This document shows, piece by piece, positions 1-7,047 of a DNA stretch of 11,067 nt. A program made the position numbers and the translations under genes. The stretch's first letter is position 1; each line of letters opens with the position of its first letter. The DNA is from Saprospiraceae bacterium (GTDB lineage Bacteria; Bacteroidota; Bacteroidia; Chitinophagales; Saprospiraceae). The notes under the pieces were generated by a model, which saw only the letters and a program-made list of their open reading frames with translations, searched no databases and was not told the origin of the DNA. The stretch lies in contig JADJYH010000078.1 of assembly GCA_016719855.1 (NCBI GenBank), positions 1 through 11,067 of the forward strand, in the 5' to 3' direction.

Positions 1-134
1 TCAGCTCTTCGAGCTTTCCCTTGTCCAATGGTGCTGGGCGGCAAATCTTCTGACCATGGCCTTTCGATGGCTGCCACGGTGGGTGGGTTGACTGCATCCG
101 GCGTTAATGAGTACGTTTACCACCAGCATCATTA

Positions 135-380
135 TTGAGCAGGGGCAGCCGGATTTTGCGCCTTCCTCGGTGTCGGCGTATTCTTCTGATTCATTCCTCG
201 TTAATTGTATGGAGGCTATTTGGGGCTATGTTTGGACCCACAACCTTGGGCTTTCAATTTATTGTAGATTCGGTTTTGCCTTTACTAATAACCTACGCGG
301 TGGCCCAAGTTTGGGATAAATATTGGGTTGCAGTTCAAATATTTTTAAAAACCAAAACAGATTTGATTGGGCCTTGTTAA
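135..380 (+). CDS. Unrecognised hydrophobic ORF, possibly a membrane protein fragment
   Basis: I do not recognise this stretch. The frame opens at a TTG and ends at TAA (378-380). Its middle and end are hydrophobic (segments such as LLIHSSLIVWRLFGAMF and FIVDSVLPLLITYAVAQVW), as expected for two membrane helices. The neighbouring frame over 107-319 gives a competing open reading, and positions 1-134 stay open in frame 1, so a longer gene entering from the left and broken by an indel is possible. Positions 381-533, between this ORF and the Lrp-type gene, are AT-rich and show no coding signal I can support. It could equally be non-coding sequence that is open by chance. Confidence 0.2.
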   Translation: MSRGSRILRLPRCRRILLIHSSLIVWRLFGAMFGPTTLGFQFIVDSVLPLLITYAVAQVWDKYWVAVQIFLKTKTDLIGPC

Positions 381-533
381 AGGAATTGAAAAATCAACAA
401 AACATGCGAATGACGGGCTTGTATTTTTAAAAGTACTCAATCAAAACGCTAATTTGTTGAAAATACTCAAAGCTTTGCCTACTGGCGTTTCCTGGCATGT
501 CCCATGCTGGCCTCTATTTTTTAAAACTGACGT

Positions 534-999
534 ATGAACGGAATCTACGGGCACTGACAAGCTTATCCTCTCCATGCTATCGAACGACGTGAGCAACCTT
601 TACACCGATATTGCGAAGAAAATCGGCTATGTTTCGCGTACCACATGCGCATGAAAAACTACGGGACATGGGCATTGTGCAGTTGCCAATCTCGCAAAAC
701 CATGGTCGTTTTTGCTGGGATATTCGTGTTTTCTCGGCATTTACCTTGACAAAAAGCTCCCTCTACGACGATGTGTCGGAGGAGCTAAAAAAATACCCGA
801 AGTGGTGGAGGCCTATTACACGACTGGGCTTTACAGCATTTTCGCAAAAATCTATTGCCGTGACGACCGATCAATTCTCTGGACGGACTTCACGATAAGA
901 TTCAAAATGCGAGGCATCCAACGTACCGAGACGTTTATTTCCTTGCAGGAAAGCATCAACCGGCCCGTGGAAATTTTAGCCGACGGTGAGAGCAAGTGA
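534..999 (+). CDS. Lrp/AsnC family transcriptional regulator (frame broken by indels)
   Basis: This is a small DNA-binding regulator of the Lrp/AsnC (feast/famine) family. An N-terminal helix-turn-helix binds DNA, and a C-terminal RAM domain binds an amino acid or similar ligand and drives oligomerisation. Pieces in three frames line up in family order: TDKLILSMLSNDVSNLYTDI and AKKIG (HTH helices), VSRTT (recognition helix), MKKLRDMGIV (linker), LGYSCFLGIYLDK, SSLYDDVSEELKK, IPEVVEAYYTTGLYSIFAKI, YCRD, and GIQRTETFISLQESINRPVE. At about 155 residues the rebuilt length fits the family. I chose ATG 534 because it lies just before the first HTH helix and the length then matches; one missing base follows it. 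Other shifts lie in or near A-runs (around 655, 755 and 790). The regulated genes and the ligand cannot be read from the sequence. The Bacteroidota-type RAM ending makes the family call firm. Confidence 0.85.
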
Positions 1000-1162
1000 A
1001 AGTCCAGCAGTTCGGCAGGTGGCTTACTGTCGTGGCACTGTCATTTTCATCTTTCATCCCACCGCCATTCACACAATTGAAAACAAGGGTTGGCAGTATT
1101 TTGGTGTAGCATTGAGCCGTGTGGATGGTTTATATGAAAAATACATCGTTCCCCACTCATAA
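986..1162 (+). CDS. Unrecognised 58-residue ORF between the Lrp gene and the exported protein
   Basis: A short open frame runs from GTG 986 to TAA 1160-1162. It overlaps the end of the Lrp-type gene in another frame. Its stop overlaps the ATG of the next ORF as TAATG, the arrangement seen in translationally coupled genes. The C-terminal half reads plausibly as protein (WQYFGVALSRVDGLYEKYIV), but I recognise no family. A competing frame, starting at the GTG that overlaps the Lrp stop, gives a short hydrophobic peptide (WLTVVALSFSSFIPPPF). Given the indel load, this may be the remnant of one larger protein or simple chance. Confidence 0.2.
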   Translation: MRASESPAVRQVAYCRGTVIFIFHPTAIHTIENKGWQYFGVALSRVDGLYEKYIVPHS

Positions 1163-2217
1163 TGCCTCAACAGCGTGCATTAAAAACTATGGTGTTCAAT
1201 CTGAAACCTGCAAAATACTTTTGGGTGCTTTCCATCGGTCTTGCCATCGCGGGTCTCTCATTTGTTGAACAACAGCATTCAGCCATGTCTCCTCAAATCC
1301 TAAAATCCTCGATTCCTCAAATCCTTCCGAAGAAGATACTGTGAAATACCGGGGTTACAGAGATTCTTGAGATGACAGATGTTACCGTGCTGAAACCAAC
1401 AGACGACTGGGTCAAGATTCGGTTCAGCATCGTCAACTCTGGCCGGATGGACGTAGATTTTTCAAAAAAGGTACGGAGCATTGGGTACAGGTCAATTTGA
1501 CCACACGCTTTTCAGCAACAAGCTGGGTGGCCTTCGAGGGATGATACGCCAGACACTCTACGATGAAAATTTCAGCTGCCAGCCGGGCAAACATTGCGGA
1601 GCAAAGAGCTGAAAGTGCCCATCGTGATTGTCAAAAGCAACGCAGCCGGAGCCTGTGGCTGAGGGCTTTGGGAGACTCAAAGTCGGTACACCAGCTGAGG
1701 TGTCAGAAGTAGAAGACCCGCCATGTTCACGGGCAAAGGCGGCGAAGAAGAACCCGCTGCTATTCGTTCAGCCCGGCGTAGCAGATGATTGCCCCGATAT
1801 CTATTCCGTAGGCTCCAAATCATCGAGCAGGACGACAAATGGGCGACCATCGAGTACATCATTGCCAACGCGATTGGCACTTTCGTTGTTTGACAAAGGC
1901 GGCAAGAACGTGGAGAAATTGGTGAAAGCCTTTATTTCTGGTGTGCCCACGCCGCGGAGGTGCACTGTCGGCTGGTGGCCAAATCGAAGCCCCAGCCCGG
2001 CCAATCGGGCGACCTACTGCCCGGCGACACCTACACAGGCCGGATGAAGGTTGACGTGAGAAAGACCCGTTACATGAAAAGCCTTGTCCTCTCACTGGAC
2101 TCCGACCAGTTCAGGTTCGAATGCGACAAGACGAACAATACCGGATGCGGCAATTTTGGATTGACGACTTTTGAATTTGCGGATTTACGACTGAGATTTG
2201 CGATTGCGGCCGTATGA
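1162..2217 (+). CDS. Exported protein with two CARDB-like beta-sandwich repeats (broken by indels)
   Basis: This is a predicted secreted or surface protein of unknown function. The N-terminus, from ATG 1162 or ATG 1189, has a basic start and a hydrophobic core (KYFWVLSIGLAIAGLSF) like a signal peptide. The body must be read across at least five frame changes. Repeat 1 (about 1380-1630) contains DVTVLKPTDDWVKIRFSIVN and ELKVPIVIVKS. Repeat 2 (about 1800-2145) contains DDKWATIEYIIAN, GGKNVEKLVKAFISGVPT, LLPGDTYTGRMKVDV and LVLSLDSDQFRFECDKTNN. Each repeat opens with a strand pair around a Trp and an Asn, and repeat 2 ends in the D-x-TNN pattern typical of CARDB (cell-adhesion-related bacterial) Ig-like domains. 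The fold call is inference from this pattern. The true stop is uncertain: the last 60 or so bases are repetitive DNA, and TGA in another frame near 2174 is an alternative. The gene converges on the sigma factor gene and shares its terminator. Confidence 0.5.
1290..1325 (+). repeat. Short direct repeat TCCTCAAATCCT and AATCCT iterations
   Basis: TCCTCAAATCCT occurs at 1290-1301 and again at 1314-1325, exactly 24 bases apart, with an AAATCCTC unit between them. The tract lies directly after the signal-peptide region of the exported protein and would encode a low-complexity Ser/Pro/Ile/Leu linker if translated. It may be ordinary simple-sequence drift. Confidence 0.5.
2150..2211 (+). repeat. Degenerate GATTTGCG/GATTTACG iterations
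   Basis: The end of the CARDB-like gene region holds repeated, slightly varied units: ATTTGCG, GATTTACG, GATTTGCG and ATTGCGG follow one another with short spacers. This looks like non-coding simple-sequence DNA. It makes the last 20 or so residues of the upstream frame suspect as real protein. Confidence 0.4.
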
Positions 2218-2224
2218 ATATTTG

Positions 2225-2260
2225 AAAGGGGTACGTAGCAACATGCTCCGTACCCCTTTT
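2225..2260. terminator. Bidirectional intrinsic terminator between convergent genes
   Basis: A perfect 11-bp inverted repeat (AAAGGGGTACG at 2225-2235 and CGTACCCCTTT at 2249-2259) is extended inwards by AGCA (2237-2240) pairing with TGCT (2244-2247) around an ACA loop. A T-tract follows on the + strand, and the leading A-run gives a T-tract on the - strand. The hairpin sits between the ends of the CARDB-like gene (+) and the sigma factor gene (-), so it can stop both transcripts. Confidence 0.85.
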
Positions 2261-3183
2261 AATTGTTGTTATCGGAGGACTCACAATCGTAAATCTCGTC
2301 CAAAATCGTCCTAAAGCCCCGAGGTAGTGCTCTTCCAGCAGTTTGCTCCTGTTGGCGGAGCGGAGCTTGGTGATAGCCTTGTCCTTGATTTGGCGTACCC
2401 GCTCACGGGTAGGCCGAACTTATCGCCAATGTCTTCCAATGACATGGGATGCTCCACGCCGATGCCGAAATAGAGCTTGATGACGTCCATCTGGCGGTGG
2501 TGAGGGTACTGAGCGAGCGCTCGATTTCGAGGCGCAGCGACCTCGGAGTACTCAAGTCTTGGTTGGTCTTCGGAGAGTGGATGTTCTCAACACATCGAGC
2601 AGGAGTTGTCCTCGCCGTCCACGAAGGGGGCGTCCATGCTCACGTGGCGGGCAGCCACACCGAGGGTGGTTTCTACCTCTTCGGTGGGTATTTCGAGCAG
2701 GGTGGCCAGCTCCTCGGCGAAGGGGGGCTCACGTTCGAAGCCTGACTCCAGCTCGAGAATGCTTTGTTGATTTTGTTCAGTGATCCCACCTTGTTCAGTG
2801 GTAGGCGCACGATGCGGCTCTGCTCGGCCAAGGCTTGGAGGATGCTCCGGCGAATCCACCAAACGGCGTAGGAGATGAACTTAAAGCCCTGGTCTCGTCG
2901 AAGCGTTGTGCGGCTTTGATGATCCGAGGTTACCTTCGTTGATGAGGTCGCTGAGGGAAAGGCCCTGATTTTGGTATTGTTTGGCCACGAAACCACGAAG
3001 CGCAGGTTGGCTTTCGTGAGCTTTTCAAGGGCAGGTTTGGTCGCCTTGCTTGATGCGTTTGGCCAAATCCACTTCTTCCCGGTGTGAGCAGGTCCACTTT
3101 TCCCGATTTCCTGCAAGTATTTCTCAAGAGATTTGCACCTTTTTTTGTTGGTGATTGATTTTGTAATTTTAAGCTGTCTCCAT
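2259..3183 (-). CDS. rpoD: Primary (RpoD/SigA-type) RNA polymerase sigma factor, broken by many indels
   Basis: This is the sigma-70 subunit that guides RNA polymerase to housekeeping promoters. Read across frames from ATG 3181-3183, the order is: N-terminus RQLKITKSITN (after removing one extra G beside the ATG), region 1.2 SLEKYLQEIGKVDLLTP and VDLAKRIKQGDQ, region 2 LEKLTKANLRFVVS, AKQYQNQGLSLSDLINEGNL and FKFISYAVWWIRRSILQALA, region 3 RIVRLPLNKVGSLNKINKAF and RHVSMDAPFVDGEDNS, and region 4 DVIKLYFGIGVEHPMSLEDI then TRERVRQIKDKAI (recognition helix, about 2365-2410). There is no region 1.1, and the rebuilt length of about 300 residues fits the short Bacteroidota primary sigma (usually near 290). 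The C-terminal tail is least certain: I use the frame ending in FRTILDEIYDCESSDNNN with TAA 2259-2261, which abuts the terminator. At least eight frame changes occur. A cell needs this gene, so sequence error is the likely cause. Confidence 0.9.
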
Positions 3184-3187
3184 TAAT

Positions 3188-3191
3188 CTCC
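3188..3191 (-). promoter_or_regulatory. Ribosome binding site GGAG before the sigma factor start
   Basis: On the minus strand GGAG lies four bases before ATG 3181-3183, preceded by a T-run (TTTTTTGGAGATTAATG). Bacteroidota often lack Shine-Dalgarno sites, so this one helps to choose the ATG. That ATG also begins the expected RQLKIT N-terminus once one base is removed. Confidence 0.45.
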
Positions 3192-3777
3192 AAAAAATTT
3201 GAAAAGGTTTAGTGTTTACTTGCTCAAGTTTGTTTCAGAATATAGCTATGGAAAAAGAAGTTCTTGGAATCAAGTGTTTGCCCATTTCGATAAATCGTAA
3301 AACCAGATGTTGAACATCTTGATTTTCAGATTGTTCTATCGGGGAATCTGCCGCTTGGTTAAGGATTGGGTAAAAACGCTAAAAAATAGCAGAATTGGAG
3401 AGGTTATCAACCAAAATGTATGGGCGTTAATTTATATCCCCGCTTTTCAATGTGGAAGCCTCTGATTTTTAAAGGACTCTAGTGCAAAACCTAGGTTTAT
3501 TTTATCGAAAAACTTCTGAACGGCTAATTTTCCCCTCATTTGGGGGGGATAGGTTAAGTTGATTCGATTTTTTTTGAAAAATCACATATTTTCCTTTTTA
3601 CTTGCGGCGTTTCTCGCAAAGGGCTGCCAGCCAAGCACTTGGACAATCCTGTTGCTGTGTGCAAAAGAAGCCTTGTTGCGTCACAATATTTCATCGTCGT
3701 TTACGGCAGTTTCGGCCAGTGCCTCGACTGCCATTTACCAATTAAATTAAGAGCGAAATGCCAAAAATGGTGCAAGG

Positions 3778-3792
3778 CGTTGAAAATCAACG
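3778..3792. promoter_or_regulatory. Small perfect palindrome overlapping the putative -33 element
   Basis: CGTTGA (3778-3783) and TCAACG (3787-3792) form a perfect 6-bp inverted repeat around AAA. It lies over the proposed TTG element of the START-like gene promoter, a position suited to an operator. A six-base palindrome can arise by chance. Confidence 0.25.
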
Positions 3793-3809
3793 ACTTAGTG
3801 CCTAGTTTG
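3780..3809 (+). promoter_or_regulatory. Candidate Bacteroidota promoter for the START-like gene
   Basis: TTG at 3780-3782 is followed after 20 bases by TAGTTTG (3803-3809), one base shorter than the TAnnTTTG consensus. Single-base losses are common throughout the window, so the missing base may be an error. Transcription would start near 3816, giving a leader of about 25 bases before ATG 3841. Confidence 0.35.
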
Positions 3810-3840
3810 CGGCCAATTTACGCACAAAAAAATCAGATGT

Positions 3841-4234
3841 ATGAAACGTAAAAAGATTACACTGGAATTTATACTCTAGGCCTCACCTTCCTTGTTTGTA
3901 TGGGGAATTTTTCACCTCACCGTCAGAACTCGTCCGTTGGTTCTGCGACGATATTGAAGTGCAGGGCGAGACCCTCTTACACATTTAGTTGGGGCGGCTA
4001 TCCCGAGCTTGCCCGCCTCTCTCAGGACATCGAGGAGGAAATGGTACACTTTGAGTGGCTAGACGAAGACCGCTTGGAGAGTACCTCGAGTTCAAAATCT
4101 ACCAATCGCCCGTCACCAGCGAGACCATCCTCGAAATTACCGACTTCTGCGACGCCGACGAGGTAGACCAACAAAAAGCCCTCTGGGATGCCCAAATCAA
4201 AATCCTGAAAACAGAGACGGGGAGCGGGAACTGA
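3841..4234 (+). CDS. START-like (SRPBCC fold) domain protein, broken by indels
   Basis: This is a small cytoplasmic protein of the START/Bet v1-like superfamily, in the group found throughout Bacteroidota. Such proteins bind a hydrophobic ligand in a helix-grip pocket; the ligand of this group is unknown to me. Reading across frames from ATG 3841: KRKKITLEFIL, then SELVRWFCDDIEVQGET, YTFSWGGYPELARLSQDIEE, EMVHFEWLDEDR, YLEFKIYQSPVTSETILEIT, DFCDADEVDQQKALWDAQIK, and the stop TGA 4232-4234. These segments fall in family order: an initial strand, the S-E-L-x-x-W-F helix, the central sheet, and the final long helix containing LWxxQI. The rebuilt length of about 130 residues matches the family. 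At least three indels break it. It stands alone, diverging from the sigma factor gene and converging on the ABC exporter gene. Confidence 0.8.
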
Positions 4235-4297
4235 GGTGTTAAAATTTTGAGATTTTGACCAATGTCACCAAGCAAAAGGCACAATAGCGGCCTTATT

Positions 4298-4317
4298 GCT
4301 GCACTATTTAGTGCAGC
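4298..4317. terminator. Perfect 9-bp palindromic hairpin between convergent genes
   Basis: GCTGCACTA (4298-4306) and TAGTGCAGC (4309-4317) pair perfectly around TT. The hairpin sits between the ends of the START-like gene (stop at 4234) and the ABC gene (stop at 4344), where a bidirectional terminator is expected. Neither side has a clear T-tract, so a REP-like palindrome is the alternative. Confidence 0.45.
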
Positions 4318-4343
4318 GTAACCTGGGCCCCGCCAAAGCCCCC

Positions 4344-6099
4344 TCATCCCACCGGCTGCAAAAACTGCATCTCGTACAGCTCCCGGTAGCGACCGTTTTC
4401 ATTTTGCAGCAATTCTTCGTGGCGCCAAACTCCCGAACCCGCCCTTTTCCAAGACCAAAATCTTGTTGGCGTGGCGGATGGTGCTCAGGCGGTGGGCAAT
4501 GATGATGCTCGTGCGCTTCGCAATCAGCCGCTCGATGGCATACTGGATGACCGACTCCGACTCTGGGTCAATGGACGAGGTGGCCTCGTCGAGGATGAGG
4601 ATTTCGGGGTTGAAGACCAGTGCCCGCACGAAGCTGATGAGCTGCCGCTGGCCCATGCTTAGGGTAGCGCCCCGCTCCTGCACCTGGTAGTCGTAGCCAC
4701 TAGGCAGCTTCTCGATGAACTCGTGCGCTCCAATCATTTTGGCCGCATCCAGCACCTGCTCCCGGCTGATGCCGTCGTTGCGGAACGTGATGTTTTCCAG
4801 CACGGTGCCGCTGAACAGGAACACGTCCTGCAAGACCACGGCCATGTGGTTGCGGAGGGCGTGAAGCTCGTAGTCCCGGATGTTCACCCCGTCAATTTCG
4901 ATGCTCCTTTTGCGTTTCGTACAGCCGGTTGAGGATGCTGATGATACTGTTTGCCGGAACCCGTGCTGCCCACGATGGCCAGCGTCTCCGCCGGGTTGGA
5001 TGTTGAAACTGACGTCCTTTAGCACCCAATCCTGCTCGGTGTAGGTGAACCAGATGTTTTTGAACGCCACTTCGCCCCGCAGTTTTTGGGCAAAATTTGG
5101 CCCTCGTTCTTGATATGGTCGCTGCGGTCGAGCAAGGCGAAGACCCGCTCAAGCCACGAGCCCCATTTGCAGGGTGTTGAACTTGTCGGCCAACATGCGG
5201 ATGGGGCGGAACAGCATGTTGAGGTAAATCGGGAAGGCCACCAGCGCACCCAGCGACACGTCGCTCACGAGGCTCTCCCGTGCGCCGTACCAAACCATGA
5301 GGCCCAGCGACGCCGCCGAGATGATTTCCACGACGGGATAGTAAATGGAATAGGCGAGGATGGAGTCAATATTGGCCTTGGTGTAATCCCGGTTGATGGC
5401 CTTGAACTTCTCCATCTCCTGCGCCTCGGCGTTGAAGATTTGGACGATTTTCATGCCCGTGAGCCGCTCCTGGAGGAAGGCCGTCATCTTGGCCACCTGC
5501 GCCCTCACCTGCTGGAACGAGGTCTTGATGGCCTCCTTGAAAATATAGGTGGCAGCGATGAGAAACGGCATGGTGATGAGGCAGACGAGCGTCAGTTTCC
5601 AGCTCACCCAAAACATGACGCTCAGCACCACGAAGACCGTAATGAAGTCGGCGATGATGGTGATGATGCCCTGCGAAAACACGGCGTTGATGTTCTCGAT
5701 GTCGCTGATGGTGCGGGTGGTGCTTATGCCGATGGGCGTGCGGTCGAAGTAGGTCAGTCGCAGCGAAGTGATGTGGTTGAACACCCGCACCCGCAGGTCT
5801 CGCACCACGGCTTGACCCACCCAGTTGGAGGCGTAAAGGAAAAAATAGCGCAGCACCGACTCGAAGACCAGCACCCCGACGAATAGCAGCGCCATTTTGG
5901 TCAGCCCCGGAATATTGCCCTTGAAAATGTACTTGTCCACCATCTCCTGCACCAGCCAAGGCCGTAGTATGGCGATGGGCGCCAGCACCACGGCCAGCGT
6001 GGCCGCCAGTGACAAGGTGCCGCTGTAGGGCTTCGCCTGGGCAATGACCCTGCCGAGGAGTTTGTAGTCAACGCTTTGCTTGGCGGTGGTGGATTCCAT
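4344..6099 (-). CDS. ABC exporter, fused permease and ATPase (MsbA/MdlB-like), with indels
   Basis: This half-transporter should work as a homodimer in the inner membrane and use ATP to export a lipid or drug-like substrate. From ATG 6099 the chain opens with MESTTAKQSVDYKLLGRVIA, followed by a six-helix type IV exporter membrane domain (about 5160-6080; SVMFWVSWKLTLVCLITMPF is one helix). The ATPase domain (about 4360-5080) has the Walker A GSTGSGK (near 4960, split by a shift), Q-loop VLQDVFLFSGTV, a variant signature LSMGQRQ (Met for the usual Gly), Walker B ILILDEATSSID and H-loop IIAHRLSTI. Shifts lie near 5155, 5070, 4985 and 4950-4915, and in the tail near 4440-4405. Corrected, the C-terminus reads HEELLQNENGRYRELYEMQF and ends at TGA 4344-4346. 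The length of about 585 residues is normal for the family. The substrate cannot be told from sequence alone. It appears to be transcribed alone. Confidence 0.9.
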
Positions 6100-6122
6100 T
6101 CGGGTTTTGAAAAATGAGGGGG

Positions 6123-6130
6123 CAAAGGTA
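6123..6130 (-). promoter_or_regulatory. TACCTTTG -7 promoter element upstream of the ABC exporter gene
   Basis: On the minus strand TACCTTTG fits the Bacteroidota TAnnTTTG consensus exactly and is followed by C. It ends 23 bases before ATG 6099, implying a very short leader. No clear TTG lies 17-23 bases upstream; the nearest T-rich match is TTTTC with an 18-base spacer, so the -33 half is weak. Confidence 0.5.
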
Positions 6131-6235
6131 AGGGATGTGGGGGAGATGAAAAGAGCGGTTACAATTTAAAAATCGCTGGTTGTTGTTGTTGAATTAAACA
6201 AACCGATCGGAATCACTTGAAGGATGCTTGCCACC

Positions 6236-6267
6236 TAAAAAGAGGTGGCAGGTTATACTGCCACCCC
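6236..6267 (-). terminator. Intrinsic terminator of the lipoprotein gene
   Basis: On the minus strand GGTGGCAG (6265-6258) pairs with CTGCCACC (6251-6244) around TATAAC, extended by two outer pairs including one G-U, and followed by TCTTTTT. It lies about 60 bases past the lipoprotein stop. The downstream sequence repeats the arm once more (TGCCACCT at 6229-6236 on the + strand), so an alternative hairpin can form. Confidence 0.75.
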
Positions 6268-6324
6268 TTGGCTCTATTACTTGGGATTATTAACTGCTCG
6301 CCTCTATTAGCGTTTACAGCCTAT

Positions 6325-6817
6325 CTATTTCTCCGGGTATGCAGCTTCGCCAGTTTGTTTAGGATAGCAAGCGTACAACCGTACTGTTTTGCGAGCCATC
6401 TGATTGTCAGACACCCGAACCACTATAACCGATACGGTTTTGGCACAGAAGCACGACAGCACCGAACCAGTTTCATGTGCGGCCACACCATCCACTATCC
6501 ATTTGTACTTGTACCTTTCTGGCTTTTCAATCGACTTATCTTGGCCCTCTATCACCACTTTCAGTGTAACCAGCGGCCTTGTGCTTTTACACTTGCTCAT
6601 TACAATTTTGAAGTCAAAAGGAGTCGGCATAGGAAACGATTCGGTTACTGCAAAGATCATGCACATCGCCTACTTGCATTGCTTCGAATCCAGTGAACTC
6701 GGCTGCATTGCTCTGAAGAATAAGGATTTCCTTTTCGCAAGCAAAGAAGGTCAGCACTCCTGCTGTAAGCAAGAAAGCTATCAGACCTAAAATGGACTTT
6801 TTTGATAGATTTTTCAT
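6325..6817 (-). CDS. Small lipoprotein of unknown function, one frameshift
   Basis: I chose ATG 6815-6817 because it starts a clean lipoprotein signal: KNLSKKS, then the hydrophobic ILGLIAFLLTAGVLTFFAC with the lipidated Cys, then EKE. An upstream ATG in frame (6874) would add 19 residues ahead of the signal and is less likely. Near 6655-6665 the frame changes, and the second part runs through TPFDFKIVMSKCKSTRPLV, TLKVVIEGQDKSI, YKYKWIVDGVAAHETGSVLS, CFCAKTVSVIVVRVSDNQ and KTVRLYACYPK to TAG 6325-6327. The mature part holds four further Cys (KCK, SCFC, YAC). Its alternating beta pattern with W-x-V-D-G and a late TVSVIVVRVSDNQ strand resembles a PKD/Ig-like domain; that is inference. The rebuilt length is about 164 residues. 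It has its own terminator downstream. The function is unknown. Confidence 0.6.
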
Positions 6818-7047
6818 CGCAGGTGCATTTGGGGAAGTGAACTTGGGAACAACCACGCCGGGCTTGCTGGCCATTCCGCATTCCTTCCTAGTTATGGAAT
6901 ATTATTTTGGAATTTATTTGCCCGGTTAAAATTTTTCATGCGGGTAACATTTTAATTGATTGGATGATTTCTTCGAAAGCACCTGCAATATGTGCTGTTT
7001 AATATCCGATGATTTGAAGATGCGTCTCAATCTTTTGCTTCAGCGTC

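Larger units (their letters stand above)
3184..3840. other. Long divergent intergenic region, no supported gene
   Basis: This 657-base stretch lies between the divergently transcribed sigma factor gene and START-like gene. It is AT-rich in its first 400 bases and includes a G7 run (3542-3548) and a small AT hairpin, GATTTTT 3566-3572 pairing with AAAAATC 3577-3583. Two overlapping frames stay open over 3559-3851. One starts at TTG and has a hydrophobic head followed by AKGC, but the lipobox is poor. The other contains CLDC and CQKWC but matches no family I know. I do not call either a gene. Confidence 0.5.

Noticed and set aside
2259..3183. Pseudogene island caused by reductive evolution
   Set aside because: Motifs of all genes, including a primary sigma factor, are intact at the residue level and only frames are broken. 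Decaying genes would also show substitutions at key residues.
3559..3750. Possible lipoprotein with hydrophobic head and AKGC
   Set aside because: It starts at TTG, the lipobox lacks the usual Leu at -3, and the rest shows no domain. It is noted only in the intergenic entry.
4650..4664. LSMGQ in place of LSGGQ as a sign of an inactive ABC ATPase
   Set aside because: Substitutions at this position are known in active exporters of this family, and Walker B, the D-loop and the H-loop are all intact.
5086..5886. Long plus-strand open frame (266 codons) opposite the ABC exporter gene
   Set aside because: It is His/Asp/Glu/Arg-rich low-complexity shadow sequence antisense to a clear ABC permease with ordered motifs. 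No family features or start context support it.
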